From NCBI GenBank assembly GCA_022448945.1, contig JAKVCV010000024.1, positions 1 to 53,666 on the forward strand: a stretch of 53,666 bases of DNA, given 5' to 3'. This document shows positions 27,213-37,519 of this stretch, in pieces (the first letter of the stretch is position 1; every line of letters begins with the position of its first letter). The stretch comes from Saprospiraceae bacterium. GTDB lineage: Bacteria > Bacteroidota > Bacteroidia > Chitinophagales > Saprospiraceae. The position numbers and the translations under genes were made by a program. The notes beneath the pieces are model-generated. The model did not search any database, was not told the origin of the DNA, and saw nothing but the letters and a program-made list of their open reading frames with translations.

Positions 27213-29261
27213 TTATGACAATAATTTATCCAGATAATAATCATAAAGCATAAGTTGACATCTTTTTGGATCTGAGTTATCATCCAGTTTATAAGTGTTA
27301 GTCTGCCCTTTTTCAATTATTCTAGCCTTTACATTATCCTGAAACTGGATAGCCAGAAAGTCTATAATCTCTTTTTTAATATCCTGATCATATATTGGAA
27401 AAGCACATTCTATACGATAAAACAAATTTCGTGTCATAAGGTCTGCAGACGAAAGGTATATTTTTTCTTTTCCATCATTATGGAACATATAAATTCTAGA
27501 ATGTTCTAAAAACCGATCAACAATGCTTATTACCTCTATATTTTCACTAAAACCAACCTCCCCAGGGACAAGACTACAGGCACCCCTTACAATCATTCTG
27601 ATTTTTACTCCAGCATTACTGGCATCATACAAACGAGCAATCATTCTGGGATCCTGAATACTATTTAGCTTTAAAGTAATCTCAGCTTTTTTACCATCCC
27701 TTGCATTTGCGATTTCCTGATCTATTAGTTTATAAATATTACGGCGCATCCTAAACTGTCCGACTAATAAATGATTAAACAATTTAGTAGGTCGCATATT
27801 AAATTCCAAAAATTCAAATACACGGACTACTTCTTTAGTTATTCTATCATCAGTGGTAAACAAACCAAAATCACTGTATATTGTTGAAGTATCTTCGTTG
27901 AAATTGCCTGTGCCCAGATAGACAAATTGTTTTTCTTTGCGGTTTATCAATAACAACTTGGCATGTACTTTCAATTCAGGAAAACTATACATTACTTTAG
28001 CTCCCCAGGATTCTAAGCGTTCTGCCCAATACAAATTTGCTTCCTCATCAAACCTTGCCTTTACTTCCATAAAAACCATCACATTTTTCCCTTCTTGAAT
28101 GGCAGAACGCAATGCTGCTATGATACGAGAATCTTTTGCCATCCGATACTGAGTGATTTTTATATCTGTAACATTTGGATCATGTGCTGCCTGCTCTAGC
28201 AAACGAATTACATAATCATATTTATGGTACGGGAAATTCAGTAATACATCTTTCTTATCTATTACTTTAAAAAGATTATTTTTATTATGAAGATCTATAT
28301 GACTTAAAGGGGGCAATGGTGGATCCTTATGTTCTAATAAACCAAAATCAGGAAAATTAATAAAATCAACATTGTTATGATATCTACCTTCTTCTTGTAA
28401 ATCTTGTTCTTTAACCTGTAAGCTCTCAGTCAAAAAGCTAAGCATATTTTGAGGCATCAATCTGTCATATACAAATCTCGTTCCTTTTCCAATATTTCGT
28501 TTTGCTATACCTTTACGAATTTTTTCTATAAGATCACCAGAATATTCATCCTCTATATAAATATCGGCATCCCGTGTCATTTTTATAGAATAAACTTCTT
28601 CTACAAAATAACCTGGAAACAATTGTGGCAAGCAATAGCGAACAATATCATCGAGAAAAAATAATTCTTTCCTTTTAGATTTTCTGCTCGGAAACTGTAT
28701 AAATCTGGGAAACCTTTTAGATGGAATTTCAAGTACAGCATACCTGTTTTTTCTTCCTTTAGTTTTCAGTCTGATGGCAAAATACAAAACACCACTTTTA
28801 AGAAAAGTTTTTATCTTATTTTGAACTAATAATACAGGCTGAAAATGTTGAATCAACTTTTCTTTAAAAAAGTTATCAAGAAATTGATGATGATATTTCT
28901 TAAAATCCAATGAATGTAATAACCAGATATCACAAGAACGCAACTCGGGAATAATTTGATTGTTATAAATTTCAACAAATTCCATTTGCTGTTTTGTAAC
29001 AATTTGTCGAATTTCCTCAAGAATCTTATCAGGAGGAAAATTCAACTTGCGTTTAGTTTTGGCACCTAAACGTATCAAAGTCTTGATTGCAGCGACACGG
29101 ACACGAAAAAAATCATCAAGATTAGAAGAATATATCCCTAGAAATTTAAGTCGTTCAAACAAGGGCACAGAAGAGTCTTTGGCCTCCTGAAGGACTCTAT
29201 AGTTAAAAGACAACCAACTTATATCTCTATGAACAATTGGGATGTTTTTATTATTCAACAT
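27213..29261 (-). CDS. ppk1: Polyphosphate kinase 1
   Basis: Makes inorganic polyphosphate reversibly from ATP. The N-terminal domain starts HRDISWLSFNYRVLQEA (11-27) and contains NLDDFFRVRVAAIK. The autophosphorylated histidine is His433 in LKVHAKLLLI, equivalent to E. coli His435, and the second catalytic His587 is in RFLEHSRIYMF, equivalent to His592. The PLD-like C-terminal domains carry YLGTGNFNE and LSSADLMTRNL. The 682-aa length is typical. It is reverse strand, 150 bases upstream of hemE, and probably its own unit. It connects functionally to the phosphate uptake pair at 39-42 kb. Confidence 0.97.
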   Translation of the reverse strand: MLNNKNIPIVHRDISWLSFNYRVLQEAKDSSVPLFERLKFLGIYSSNLDDFFRVRVAAIKTLIRLGAKTKRKLNFPPDKILEEIRQIVTKQQMEFVEIYNNQIIPELRSCDIWLLHSLDFKKYHHQFLDNFFKEKLIQHFQPVLLVQNKIKTFLKSGVLYFAIRLKTKGRKNRYAVLEIPSKRFPRFIQFPSRKSKRKELFFLDDIVRYCLPQLFPGYFVEEVYSIKMTRDADIYIEDEYSGDLIEKIRKGIAKRNIGKGTRFVYDRLMPQNMLSFLTESLQVKEQDLQEEGRYHNNVDFINFPDFGLLEHKDPPLPPLSHIDLHNKNNLFKVIDKKDVLLNFPYHKYDYVIRLLEQAAHDPNVTDIKITQYRMAKDSRIIAALRSAIQEGKNVMVFMEVKARFDEEANLYWAERLESWGAKVMYSFPELKVHAKLLLINRKEKQFVYLGTGNFNEDTSTIYSDFGLFTTDDRITKEVVRVFEFLEFNMRPTKLFNHLLVGQFRMRRNIYKLIDQEIANARDGKKAEITLKLNSIQDPRMIARLYDASNAGVKIRMIVRGACSLVPGEVGFSENIEVISIVDRFLEHSRIYMFHNDGKEKIYLSSADLMTRNLFYRIECAFPIYDQDIKKEIIDFLAIQFQDNVKARIIEKGQTNTYKLDDNSDPKRCQLMLYDYYLDKLLS

Positions 29262-29727
29262 TGCATTTACAAAAGTTCAACAATTGAAATCTTAAAATTA
29301 GAATTTTAAACCCTAAAATATCTTAATACATGAAAATTACGAAATAAAACATTTTTTGTTGAATTAAACACTATAGATTTTACTAAAATATAAAGTGGGA
29401 AAACAGTTCTAATAATCAAAAAAAATTAAAATTAAAACGAAGTTAGAATCAATTGGATAATCAAATTTAATTGAATAAAGTAAATAAAAAGCCTATTACA
29501 CCCTTTTATATGAATATTTCAACATATTTTTTTTAATAGAGGTAACAACAAATACATCATTTACATAAAAGGCAATAGTAATAAGTAAATATTTTATAAT
29601 CATGTAAAGTTTATGTTTTTTTAAATTTATTTATCTATGATTTTTATTACTTATTAGATATATAAATTCACATACTGTTACAATAATAAAACGCAAAATA
29701 TTCAACTTAAATAAATTGCAAAAAGAA
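29262..29727. other. Divergent intergenic region, very AT-rich, no gene seen
   Basis: 466 bp between ppk1 (reverse) and the TPR protein (forward). It should contain promoters for both, but I found no TTG-N19-TAnnTTTG match in either direction, no strong hairpin and no reading frame of interest. Confidence 0.55.
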
Positions 29728-30534
29728 ATGTTAACAAATAATGAAATAACACACTTAGAAACATATTCATATAAAAAAATTTCTAAGTCAAATAGTGCCA
29801 AAATCGAACAAAAAATACTTAAAAGCTCAATATATAATAAGGAAGCAAGCGTTTACCTTGATTTATTTTCCGGATTTAAAGCCCTAGAGTTAGAAGCAGT
29901 ATCGAATCATATAAATAGGTGGGAAATAAAATATATGAAATCGCTTGAAAACCCAGAACAAAAAATATATTCAATAAATCGGATGCTGAAATATGCTGCT
30001 GCTGCAATATTAATTTTATCTTTTATACCCCTTGGATATCTTTTGATGAATAAGGAAATGAACTCTGAGAAAATCTTTGAGGCAAATTTTTCACCTGTTC
30101 TTACTCAAAATTATTATACCAGCAGATCAAAAGCCGTAGACAACAAAATAAATCTCAGTAAAGGAATCTCTGCTTATATATTAGAAGATTATTCTGAAGC
30201 AATAAAATATTTAAATATATATATTGATAATAATAATTATGGCGATTTTGATAATAACTCAAATAATATTGAGCTTTATCTAGGCATCTCTTATTTGGCT
30301 GAAAACCATTTAAAAGAAGCTAAAAATATTTTTGAAAAAATATCTAACAAAGGAACTGAAATAAGACAACAACACACAGAATGGTACCTAACTTTAAGCC
30401 ATGTCAAAGAAAACAATATTCAAAAAGCTAAGGAACAACTAAAATCTATTAGGAGTCAAAAATTGCACCTTTACTTCGATAAGGCAATACAACTAGAAAA
30501 ACAAATTGAAGTATTAAAAATCAATAAAAATTAA
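29728..30534 (+). CDS. Membrane-anchored TPR-like protein, function unknown
   Basis: 268 aa from the ATG at 29728 (a TTG at 29716 is also in frame). The N-terminal 90 residues are soluble and charged. One TM follows (about residues 87-108, YAAAAILILSFIPLGYLL). The outer part has TPR-like helical pairs such as GISAYILEDYSEAIKYLNIYI and LYLGISYLAENHLKEAKNIF. This soluble-TM-TPR plan resembles membrane proteins that Bacteroidota often encode beside ECF sigma factors, where the N-terminus may act as an anti-sigma segment. No sigma factor is adjacent here, so that role is only a possibility. It is followed by a strong terminator and so is a single-gene unit. No family recognised with certainty. 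Confidence 0.65.
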   Translation: MLTNNEITHLETYSYKKISKSNSAKIEQKILKSSIYNKEASVYLDLFSGFKALELEAVSNHINRWEIKYMKSLENPEQKIYSINRMLKYAAAAILILSFIPLGYLLMNKEMNSEKIFEANFSPVLTQNYYTSRSKAVDNKINLSKGISAYILEDYSEAIKYLNIYIDNNNYGDFDNNSNNIELYLGISYLAENHLKEAKNIFEKISNKGTEIRQQHTEWYLTLSHVKENNIQKAKEQLKSIRSQKLHLYFDKAIQLEKQIEVLKINKN

Positions 30535-30568
30535 TGCTCAACGGTTTTCAAAATAATACCTTGTCAAA

Positions 30569-30598
30569 AAACCTTGTTAAGCCAACAAGGTTTTTTTT
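30569..30598 (+). terminator. Intrinsic terminator after the TPR protein
   Basis: AAACCTTGTT (30569-30578) and AACAAGGTTT (30584-30593) form a perfect 10-bp stem with loop AAGCC, followed by a run of T to 30598. It lies 35 bases past the stop. Confidence 0.85.
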
Positions 30599-30774
30599 AT
30601 TGTATTGTTGTAGTTTAAGGGAGTAATATTCAAAAAGATTTTTAATTAAAATAAATCTATACACCAAAAAAAAGAACTTTTGCATCTTTATATTCAGATA
30701 ACATATTTACTATTGTATTTTTAATTGCATTTTGTTTTTTGGAAAGAATATGATGTTAGGTTCAAAAAAAAAAT

Positions 30775-30782
30775 TAACTTTG
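30775..30782 (+). promoter_or_regulatory. TAnnTTTG (-7) element upstream of gcvH
   Basis: TAACTTTG is an exact -7 match 52 bases before the gcvH ATG. No TTG at the expected -33 distance. Confidence 0.4.
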
Positions 30783-30833
30783 AAGCTTAGAATTTTTTAC
30801 ATCATTTATCTAACATTTTAATAGATTTGATCC

Positions 30834-31214
30834 ATGGACTTTCCTGAGAATTTAAAATACACAAAAGACCACGAATGGATTCGTGTAGAAGACAATATTG
30901 CATATGTTGGAATTACTGACTTTGCTCAAAATGAATTAGGAGATGTAGTATATATTGACATTGATTGTGAAGGAGATACACTAGAACAAGAAGAAGTGTT
31001 TGGGAGTGTTGAAACGACGAAGACTGCATCTGATTTATTTATGCCAATTTCTGGTACGATCACAGAAATCAATAGTGCACTAGAGGATGAACCTGAATTA
31101 GTAAATTCTGACCCTTATGGTGAAGGATGGATGTTGAAAGTTGAAATAAGTGATGTTTCTGAACTCGATGGATTAATGGATGCTACGGCTTATCAGAGTT
31201 GTACAAGTGCGTAG
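30834..31214 (+). CDS. gcvH: Glycine cleavage system H protein
   Basis: Lipoyl carrier of the glycine cleavage system, shuttling the aminomethyl group between GcvP, GcvT and Lpd. The sequence starts MDFPENLKYTKDHEWIRVE, as in most GcvH proteins. The lipoyl-lysine is Lys63 in SVETTKTASDLFMPISG, followed by NSALEDEPELVNSDPYGEGW, which is conserved across the family. Length 126 aa, normal. The other glycine cleavage genes are not in the window. Its 3' end overlaps the next gene, so the two should be translationally coupled. Confidence 0.97.
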   Translation: MDFPENLKYTKDHEWIRVEDNIAYVGITDFAQNELGDVVYIDIDCEGDTLEQEEVFGSVETTKTASDLFMPISGTITEINSALEDEPELVNSDPYGEGWMLKVEISDVSELDGLMDATAYQSCTSA

Positions 31215-31602
31215 ATTATATAAAACAAGGTATTTTTTTCCGGTAGTGCTCTGGTCAATTTTAATTTGGTCACTTTCTACTGCCTCAAAAATACCACACG
31301 TCCCGTTCGACTTTTTATCTTTAGATAAATTAGGACATTTGACGTTTTATGCTATAGAAACACTGTTATTGATATGGGGATTTGCTAAAACCCAAGAATG
31401 GGTAACAAGTAGTTATAGCTGGATAATGATTTGTATGGTTTTTGCAGGAATATATGGTACATCATTAGAATTTGTTCAAGCAGGAATTCCTGAGCGATCA
31501 TTTGATTATGCTGATATGATTGCAAATTTTATTGGTACAATTGTTGGCGCATTAATATATTATAAAACAGCAACGAAATATTTTTTAAATAAAATCATCT
31601 GA
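31180..31602 (+). CDS. VanZ-like membrane protein
   Basis: Small membrane protein of 140 aa with four TMs, of the VanZ-like family (VanZ in enterococci gives low teicoplanin resistance; the biochemical function is unknown). Signature elements are WSLSTASKIP after TM1, LDKLGHLTFYAIETLLL (the D-K-x-x-H pattern) and GTSLEFVQAGIPERSFDYADMIANFIGTIVG, with the E-x-x-Q and D-x-x-A-N-x-x-G residues typical of the family. The start is uncertain: the ATG at 31180 overlaps gcvH by 35 bases, and a GTG at 31207 overlaps it by 8. In Bacteroidota a VanZ-like gene often follows gcvH. Confidence in the family is high. Confidence 0.85.
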   Translation: MLRLIRVVQVRRLYKTRYFFPVVLWSILIWSLSTASKIPHVPFDFLSLDKLGHLTFYAIETLLLIWGFAKTQEWVTSSYSWIMICMVFAGIYGTSLEFVQAGIPERSFDYADMIANFIGTIVGALIYYKTATKYFLNKII

Positions 31603-31689
31603 TAACTTTTTGAACGCAGATGACAATTAGAATATTTTTTCTTAATTTTATCATTAACTATTTTTAATTTTTAATTAAAAGCAAAATTT

Positions 31690-32658
<969 letters not shown>

Positions 32659-32674
32659 AAAATTATTCAAAATC

Positions 32675-32710
32675 AAAAAAAGCGATTCCCTAAAAAGAAT
32701 CGCTTTTTTT
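32675..32710 (+). terminator. Intrinsic terminator after tonB
   Basis: AAAAGCGATTC and GAATCGCTTTT form a perfect stem (arms 32675-32688 and 32697-32710) around CCTAAAAA, with an A-run on one side and a T-run on the other, so it may act in both directions. Confidence 0.85.
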
Positions 32711-32823
32711 AGCTTTATCTACTAATAAATTCAACTCATCATCCATCATACGTAAACATAAAGTCAATAAAAATCCTCAAAAAGATTTACTTTTTTTATA
32801 TTTTGGCTAACAAAGAAAAAAAT

Positions 32824-33396
32824 ATGAAAACAGGTCTATTTTTTGGTTCATTCAATCCTATTCACTCAGGTCATCTCATTATTGCAAATTATATTGTAGA
32901 AAATTCTGATCTTGATGAACTTTGGCTTGTCGTAACTCCACATAATCCACATAAAAAACGATCAACATTAGCAAATGATTATGACCGTTTGTTTTTAGTA
33001 AATTTAGCAGTCGAAGATCATCAAAAATTACAATCATGTAATATTGAATTTGACATGCCTAAACCCTCATATACAATAGATACACTTACTTATCTCAAAG
33101 AACAATACCCTGATAAAGAATTTGTTTTGATTATGGGAGGAGATAATTTAGGTTCTTTTCACAAATGGAAAAACTATGAAGTTATTTTGAAAAACCATCA
33201 AATATATGTTTACAAACGCCCCAATTATGAGCTGGGAAAACTCCATACACACCCAAATGTAAAATTAATCAATGCCCCACAGATGGAAATTTCATCCTCA
33301 TTAATTCGGAAATTTATAAAAGAAAAAAAATCGATACAATATTGGGTCCCCGATAAAGTACTAGAAGAAATTCAACGTTGCTCTATGTATTCTTAA
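32824..33396 (+). CDS. nadD: Nicotinate-nucleotide adenylyltransferase
   Basis: Converts nicotinate mononucleotide and ATP to deamido-NAD in NAD synthesis. The ATG at 32824 (MKTGLFFGSFNPIHSGH) is chosen over an in-frame TTG seven codons earlier because the family begins with this nucleotidyltransferase strand. The H-x-G-H motif is His14-Ser-Gly-His17. Other signatures: WLVVTPHNPHKK, PSYTIDTLTYLK, FVLIMGGDNLGSFHKWKN and the C-terminal ISSSLIRKFI. Length 190 aa, normal. It precedes the LRR lipoprotein by 15 bases. Confidence 0.95.
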   Translation: MKTGLFFGSFNPIHSGHLIIANYIVENSDLDELWLVVTPHNPHKKRSTLANDYDRLFLVNLAVEDHQKLQSCNIEFDMPKPSYTIDTLTYLKEQYPDKEFVLIMGGDNLGSFHKWKNYEVILKNHQIYVYKRPNYELGKLHTHPNVKLINAPQMEISSSLIRKFIKEKKSIQYWVPDKVLEEIQRCSMYS

Positions 33397-33411
33397 TTTG
33401 ATGTTTTACTG

Positions 33412-34485
33412 ATGCGTTACAAACTACTATTAATATCCATTTACTTTTGTTATTCATGTCTTCAAGGCGAGACGACTCCTATAATAGATAGACCCATAGT
33501 TTTTAAAGACACATTGACAGTATTTGACAAAAACATATTAACAATCCAAAACAAAATTCAAGATGATTTAGCAGAAGAATTATACATTATATCACTTCCA
33601 AAATTACCCCACAACAAAGATTATCTAGCTAAAATACAGTTAACTGCTTTGAAGTTTGGTAGCCAAAAAGCCCTTAAAAAGAATTACCAGCAAATTGCAA
33701 TACCATATGACAATACAAATTATGAAATAGTCAAACACCTTGATTTATCGTATCAAAATATTCATTTTATTCCAAACAAAATCACCCGCTATCATAACCT
33801 CCAATACTTATCTTTAAAAAGCAATTTAATCCAAGCCATTAACCCCAATTTATATCTTTGTAAAAATCTCAGGAAACTAGATTTATCCTCAAATGGATTG
33901 AAAAAAATTCCTTATGGAATGCATTTTCTATCACAAATAAAAGAACTTGTACTCGCAGACAACAATCTAACAACACTCCCCTCTTTACTTTCTAATTTAA
34001 CGAATCTAAAAAGTATAGATATTAGTAATTTTCACACTAATATGGCTGAGTATTATAATGAAATCCAGCAAGTTCCTAGAGTCTTATTTAGAATGCCTGG
34101 CATTGAAAAAATATTTTTGGATAAACTCCCCCTTAGAAACCTCCCGAATGGACTTAAAAAGATAACTTCATTAAAAGTGATTAGTCTAAATGGTGTTCGA
34201 GGACTTAATCTTGCTCAGGCATTTAATGTCATGTCTGAAATACCCAATCTATTAGCTTTGGATCTTTCATTTATGGGTAGGCAGACATTACCTCCGAATA
34301 TTGCCAAGCTTCAAAACCTAAAAATTTTGATTTGGCATGAAGAAGAGCAAATGAATGAGGATTATATCCTTGAAACGCTAAAAAATTTGCTTCCAAACAC
34401 AAAAATATTTTATGGTAAAAAAGGAATAGCAACACCTTTTCTTAGAGGCAATTCAATTTCTACATTAACAAGTGCTGGATACTAA
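33412..34485 (+). CDS. Exported LRR protein, probable lipoprotein
   Basis: A 357-aa protein with an N-terminal signal (MRYKLLLISIYFCYSCLQ) whose Cys13 or Cys16 could be lipidated, although the lipobox is not canonical. From about residue 100 there are eight or so leucine-rich repeats, for example LQYLSLKSNLIQAINPNL, LRKLDLSSNGLKKIPYGM and IKELVLADNNLTTLPSLL, then less regular units to the end. It resembles the LRR proteins of Bacteroidota surfaces, with a role in protein binding. No catalytic motif. It may be co-transcribed with nadD, and its stop is 10 bases from the convergent monooxygenase gene. Confidence 0.75.
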   Translation: MRYKLLLISIYFCYSCLQGETTPIIDRPIVFKDTLTVFDKNILTIQNKIQDDLAEELYIISLPKLPHNKDYLAKIQLTALKFGSQKALKKNYQQIAIPYDNTNYEIVKHLDLSYQNIHFIPNKITRYHNLQYLSLKSNLIQAINPNLYLCKNLRKLDLSSNGLKKIPYGMHFLSQIKELVLADNNLTTLPSLLSNLTNLKSIDISNFHTNMAEYYNEIQQVPRVLFRMPGIEKIFLDKLPLRNLPNGLKKITSLKVISLNGVRGLNLAQAFNVMSEIPNLLALDLSFMGRQTLPPNIAKLQNLKILIWHEEEQMNEDYILETLKNLLPNTKIFYGKKGIATPFLRGNSISTLTSAGY

Positions 34486-34495
34486 ACAACTAGTA

Positions 34496-35968
34496 CTATA
34501 TCATTTCAAAATCTTTAACGATAATACGTCTTGTTTTATTTCTAAAAGATGCTGTTAACCCTGGCCATATTGTTGAGTTCCTACCAGAATTATGTAAATA
34601 CCAACTATTACATCCCGAAGCCCATACCATTCCATGAAGTTTTTTTTGTAATTTATCATTAAATTTCTTTTGAGCTTCAACTTTCACATCCATATACGAA
34701 TGATTCGGCAATTTATTAAGTTGCTTGTAATAATCAATTATATAATTGAATTGTGATTCAATTATATGTAATTGAGAATTGTGGCCAAGACCTGTATTAG
34801 GCCCCATAAGAAACATTAACCCTGGAAATCCACTGATACAAGTACCATAATATGCCTCCGGGCCTTTTTCTTGCCACTCTTCAAACAAATTAGAATTATT
34901 TCTACCTAAAATCTTAATATCCCTTTTTTCAAAATCAGCTACGTGAAACCCAGTGGCAAAAATGATAATATCCGCATCATATTCAACACCATTTTTATCA
35001 ATTACACTAGAAGAAGTTATTGTTTCAATTGAATCTGTAACAAGTTCTACATTATTTTGCATTAAACTTGGATAAAAATCATCTGAAGGCAAACGGCGCT
35101 TACATCCGATCTGGTAATCAGGAGTTAATTTTTTTTGTAATTCAGGATCTGTAATAGAATTTTTTAAATGTTTTTTTGCCAAATTTCTTGTGATAGTCCT
35201 TAAAAAATTATCCTTAAAAAGGGCCATCCCAATAAATTCATAAAACCAGAATATTAACCAACGTTTTAGTTTCTGAATAAAAGGAAAAGTTTTGAATAAC
35301 TTTTGAGAAAATACTGAAATATCTTTATCAAATTTAGGTAAAATCCAGGGGGCAGATCTTTGAAATAAAGTTAATCGCTCTACTTCTGCAACTATTGAAG
35401 GGACTATTTGAATAGCACTAGCACCAGTACCAACAACAATCACCTTTTTATCTTTCATATCAATTGAAGAATCCCATTCAGAAGAATGAAAATAGTCTCC
35501 TTCAAATTCATGAATTCCTTTATAAAAAGGAACTTTTGGAACATTCAATGGCCCAATAGCGAGAATAACCGTACGTGTAGTAATTTCCTTTCCATATTTG
35601 TCTAAAAGCCTCCAGCATCTATCTTCTTCTTCAAACTTAGCCTCAACAATTGTTGAATTAAACTCAATATATTCATCCAGTTTATATTTATTTTTGACAT
35701 TAATAATATATTCCAATATTTCTGGCTGACCAGAATAAGCCCTCGACCAATTGGGATTCATTTCAAAGGAATAAGAATATAAATGAGAAGGGATATCACA
35801 AGCACAACCAGGGTAAATATTATCTCTCCAGGTCCCTCCTACTTCTGCCGCTCTTTCAAATATTATAAAATCTTTCTTCCCATTCTTAATTAATTGAATC
35901 GCGATACCCAATCCAGCAAAGCCACCACCAATAATAGCTATATCATGATCGACTTTATACGTTATCAT
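34496..35968 (-). CDS. Flavin-dependent monooxygenase, Baeyer-Villiger type
   Basis: Soluble 490-aa enzyme with two Rossmann folds: FAD-binding GGGFAG (near residues 14-19, IAIIGGGFAGLGIA) and NADPH-binding GTGASA (about 179-184). The linker between them has FEGDYFHSSEWD, which fits the Baeyer-Villiger monooxygenase fingerprint FxGxxxHxxxW(P/D). Other supporting parts are ERAAEVGGTWRDNIYPGCACDIPSHLYSYSF and IIFATGFH. It should insert oxygen into ketones or oxidise heteroatoms using NADPH and O2; the substrate is unknown. A short hydrophobic segment (about 228-250) may give membrane association. It stands between unrelated genes with no accessory partners. Confidence 0.88.
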   Translation of the reverse strand: MITYKVDHDIAIIGGGFAGLGIAIQLIKNGKKDFIIFERAAEVGGTWRDNIYPGCACDIPSHLYSYSFEMNPNWSRAYSGQPEILEYIINVKNKYKLDEYIEFNSTIVEAKFEEEDRCWRLLDKYGKEITTRTVILAIGPLNVPKVPFYKGIHEFEGDYFHSSEWDSSIDMKDKKVIVVGTGASAIQIVPSIVAEVERLTLFQRSAPWILPKFDKDISVFSQKLFKTFPFIQKLKRWLIFWFYEFIGMALFKDNFLRTITRNLAKKHLKNSITDPELQKKLTPDYQIGCKRRLPSDDFYPSLMQNNVELVTDSIETITSSSVIDKNGVEYDADIIIFATGFHVADFEKRDIKILGRNNSNLFEEWQEKGPEAYYGTCISGFPGLMFLMGPNTGLGHNSQLHIIESQFNYIIDYYKQLNKLPNHSYMDVKVEAQKKFNDKLQKKLHGMVWASGCNSWYLHNSGRNSTIWPGLTASFRNKTRRIIVKDFEMI

Positions 35969-36013
35969 TATTGTTTTTTATATAATTATTAATTACAATA
36001 ATATATGAATGGT

Positions 36014-37519
36014 TTAAAATAATGGGTATTTCTTAACAACTCCAGACGAATGTTTGAGAAAGACTTGTTTAGCCTTATATTTATAATCGTATGAACTATA
36101 CTCAATAGGTAGAAGGATACGTCCTCCTGCAGCGACAACCCCCCAAAGGCCTCTTTGTTTTACCAGAAAAGTTCTATTAGGTAGTGTTACCATATCATCG
36201 TAATCAGGAGATAAGATAACTCCTTTTTCAGGTGAAACAATTCCCCATTTATTGCCTTTCTTTACAAAGAAAAAGTTTTTCTTAGGCCTGTAATCAAATT
36301 CATCATATAAAAGTGGAATCATTACATTACCCTTTATATCCATCAAACCCCATTTATTGCCTTTCTGAACCATTAGCTGGGTTAAATTCATCACATGAAT
36401 TTTATTATAAACAATAGGGATAATTTGTTCACCATCTATTGTCAACATTCCCCATTTATTGCCTTCCTTCACCATTACGCGATTAATATTTGGATAATAT
36501 TTAACATCATTATACCTAAGGTCAAATAGTGTTTGATCATTAAAAAAATAATCGATTTTATCCTTAAGACGAACCTTTATTTTTAAAGTGTGCTCTTCAA
36601 CCCAAACATCAGAATATTGAATTGGCACAGAAGTCAGTACATTACCCGAGCTATCTATTCTCAAAATTCCTACTTTTTTATCTTTTCCTACAAGGATAGC
36701 GTTCAGATACCTCAAGAAAAATGGAGACATGAAATCATAGTCAAAAGGTAAGAGTTCTTTGGCATTTATATCTAAAAGCCCAAACTTGTCATTATCTCTA
36801 GCAATAAAATAATCAGAGAAATAATCAATAGAATTATAATTTTTATTAAATGTACAGGGTTTATCTTTTATCCAATTATGTACAGACCATTTATCTCCTA
36901 ATTTAAGATTTGTATGGCTAATATATTCATGGTGTATAATTTTATCAAAACAAATTGGTATTAATTCTTTACCATTTATATCCATTAAACCCCATTTATT
37001 ACCTTTACTAACTTTATAACGATATCCATCAAAACCAATTTCATCATATTCCGTGTCAAGAATCACATGTCCATCAGCATTTAAAACCCCATACTTATCT
37101 TCTGATTTTACACTAATATAATGTTCATTCCTTTTAGAAATATAATTCAGTTGATCATATTTAACTGGCACCCAATCCGACCTATTTGAATTGAGTAAAC
37201 CCCACTTACCATTCTCTTTAATTTGATAAAACCCTTTCTTTTGTTTGTATAGATAACGGTATATTATTGTATCATATTTGGGTGTACTAAGCGTTTCATT
37301 GTTATCCATATTATAAAATCCCCACATAAAACTATTATCCTGCCATACTTTATATAAGTTGTCCATCAAGAAAAAAACCTGACCTTTTTCATAATTATTT
37401 TCTTGTGGCTTAACTAAAAATGCATATCTTTTTTTATAAGTAGATGTATCTTCTTGGCCGATAATATCTAAATGAAAAAAAAACGATAATAAAAAAATAA
37501 TAACTATTTTATAATACAT
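36014..37519 (-). CDS. Exported WG-repeat protein
   Basis: A 501-aa protein with a signal peptide (MYYKIVIIFLLSFFFHLDIIGQ). Most of it consists of WG (KWG) repeats of about 45-50 residues: KENGKWGLLNSNRSDWVPV, KGNKWGLMDINGKELIPI, EGNKWGMLTIDGEQIIPI, KGNKWGLMDIKGNVMIPL and KGNKWGIVSPEKGVILSP are the clearest of eight to ten units. WG repeats form beta-propeller-like folds of unknown function and are abundant in Bacteroidota. No sorting domain at the C-terminus, so it is probably periplasmic. The reverse-strand TACTTTTG at 37671-37678 could be its -7 element. Confidence 0.88.
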   Translation of the reverse strand: MYYKIVIIFLLSFFFHLDIIGQEDTSTYKKRYAFLVKPQENNYEKGQVFFLMDNLYKVWQDNSFMWGFYNMDNNETLSTPKYDTIIYRYLYKQKKGFYQIKENGKWGLLNSNRSDWVPVKYDQLNYISKRNEHYISVKSEDKYGVLNADGHVILDTEYDEIGFDGYRYKVSKGNKWGLMDINGKELIPICFDKIIHHEYISHTNLKLGDKWSVHNWIKDKPCTFNKNYNSIDYFSDYFIARDNDKFGLLDINAKELLPFDYDFMSPFFLRYLNAILVGKDKKVGILRIDSSGNVLTSVPIQYSDVWVEEHTLKIKVRLKDKIDYFFNDQTLFDLRYNDVKYYPNINRVMVKEGNKWGMLTIDGEQIIPIVYNKIHVMNLTQLMVQKGNKWGLMDIKGNVMIPLLYDEFDYRPKKNFFFVKKGNKWGIVSPEKGVILSPDYDDMVTLPNRTFLVKQRGLWGVVAAGGRILLPIEYSSYDYKYKAKQVFLKHSSGVVKKYPLF

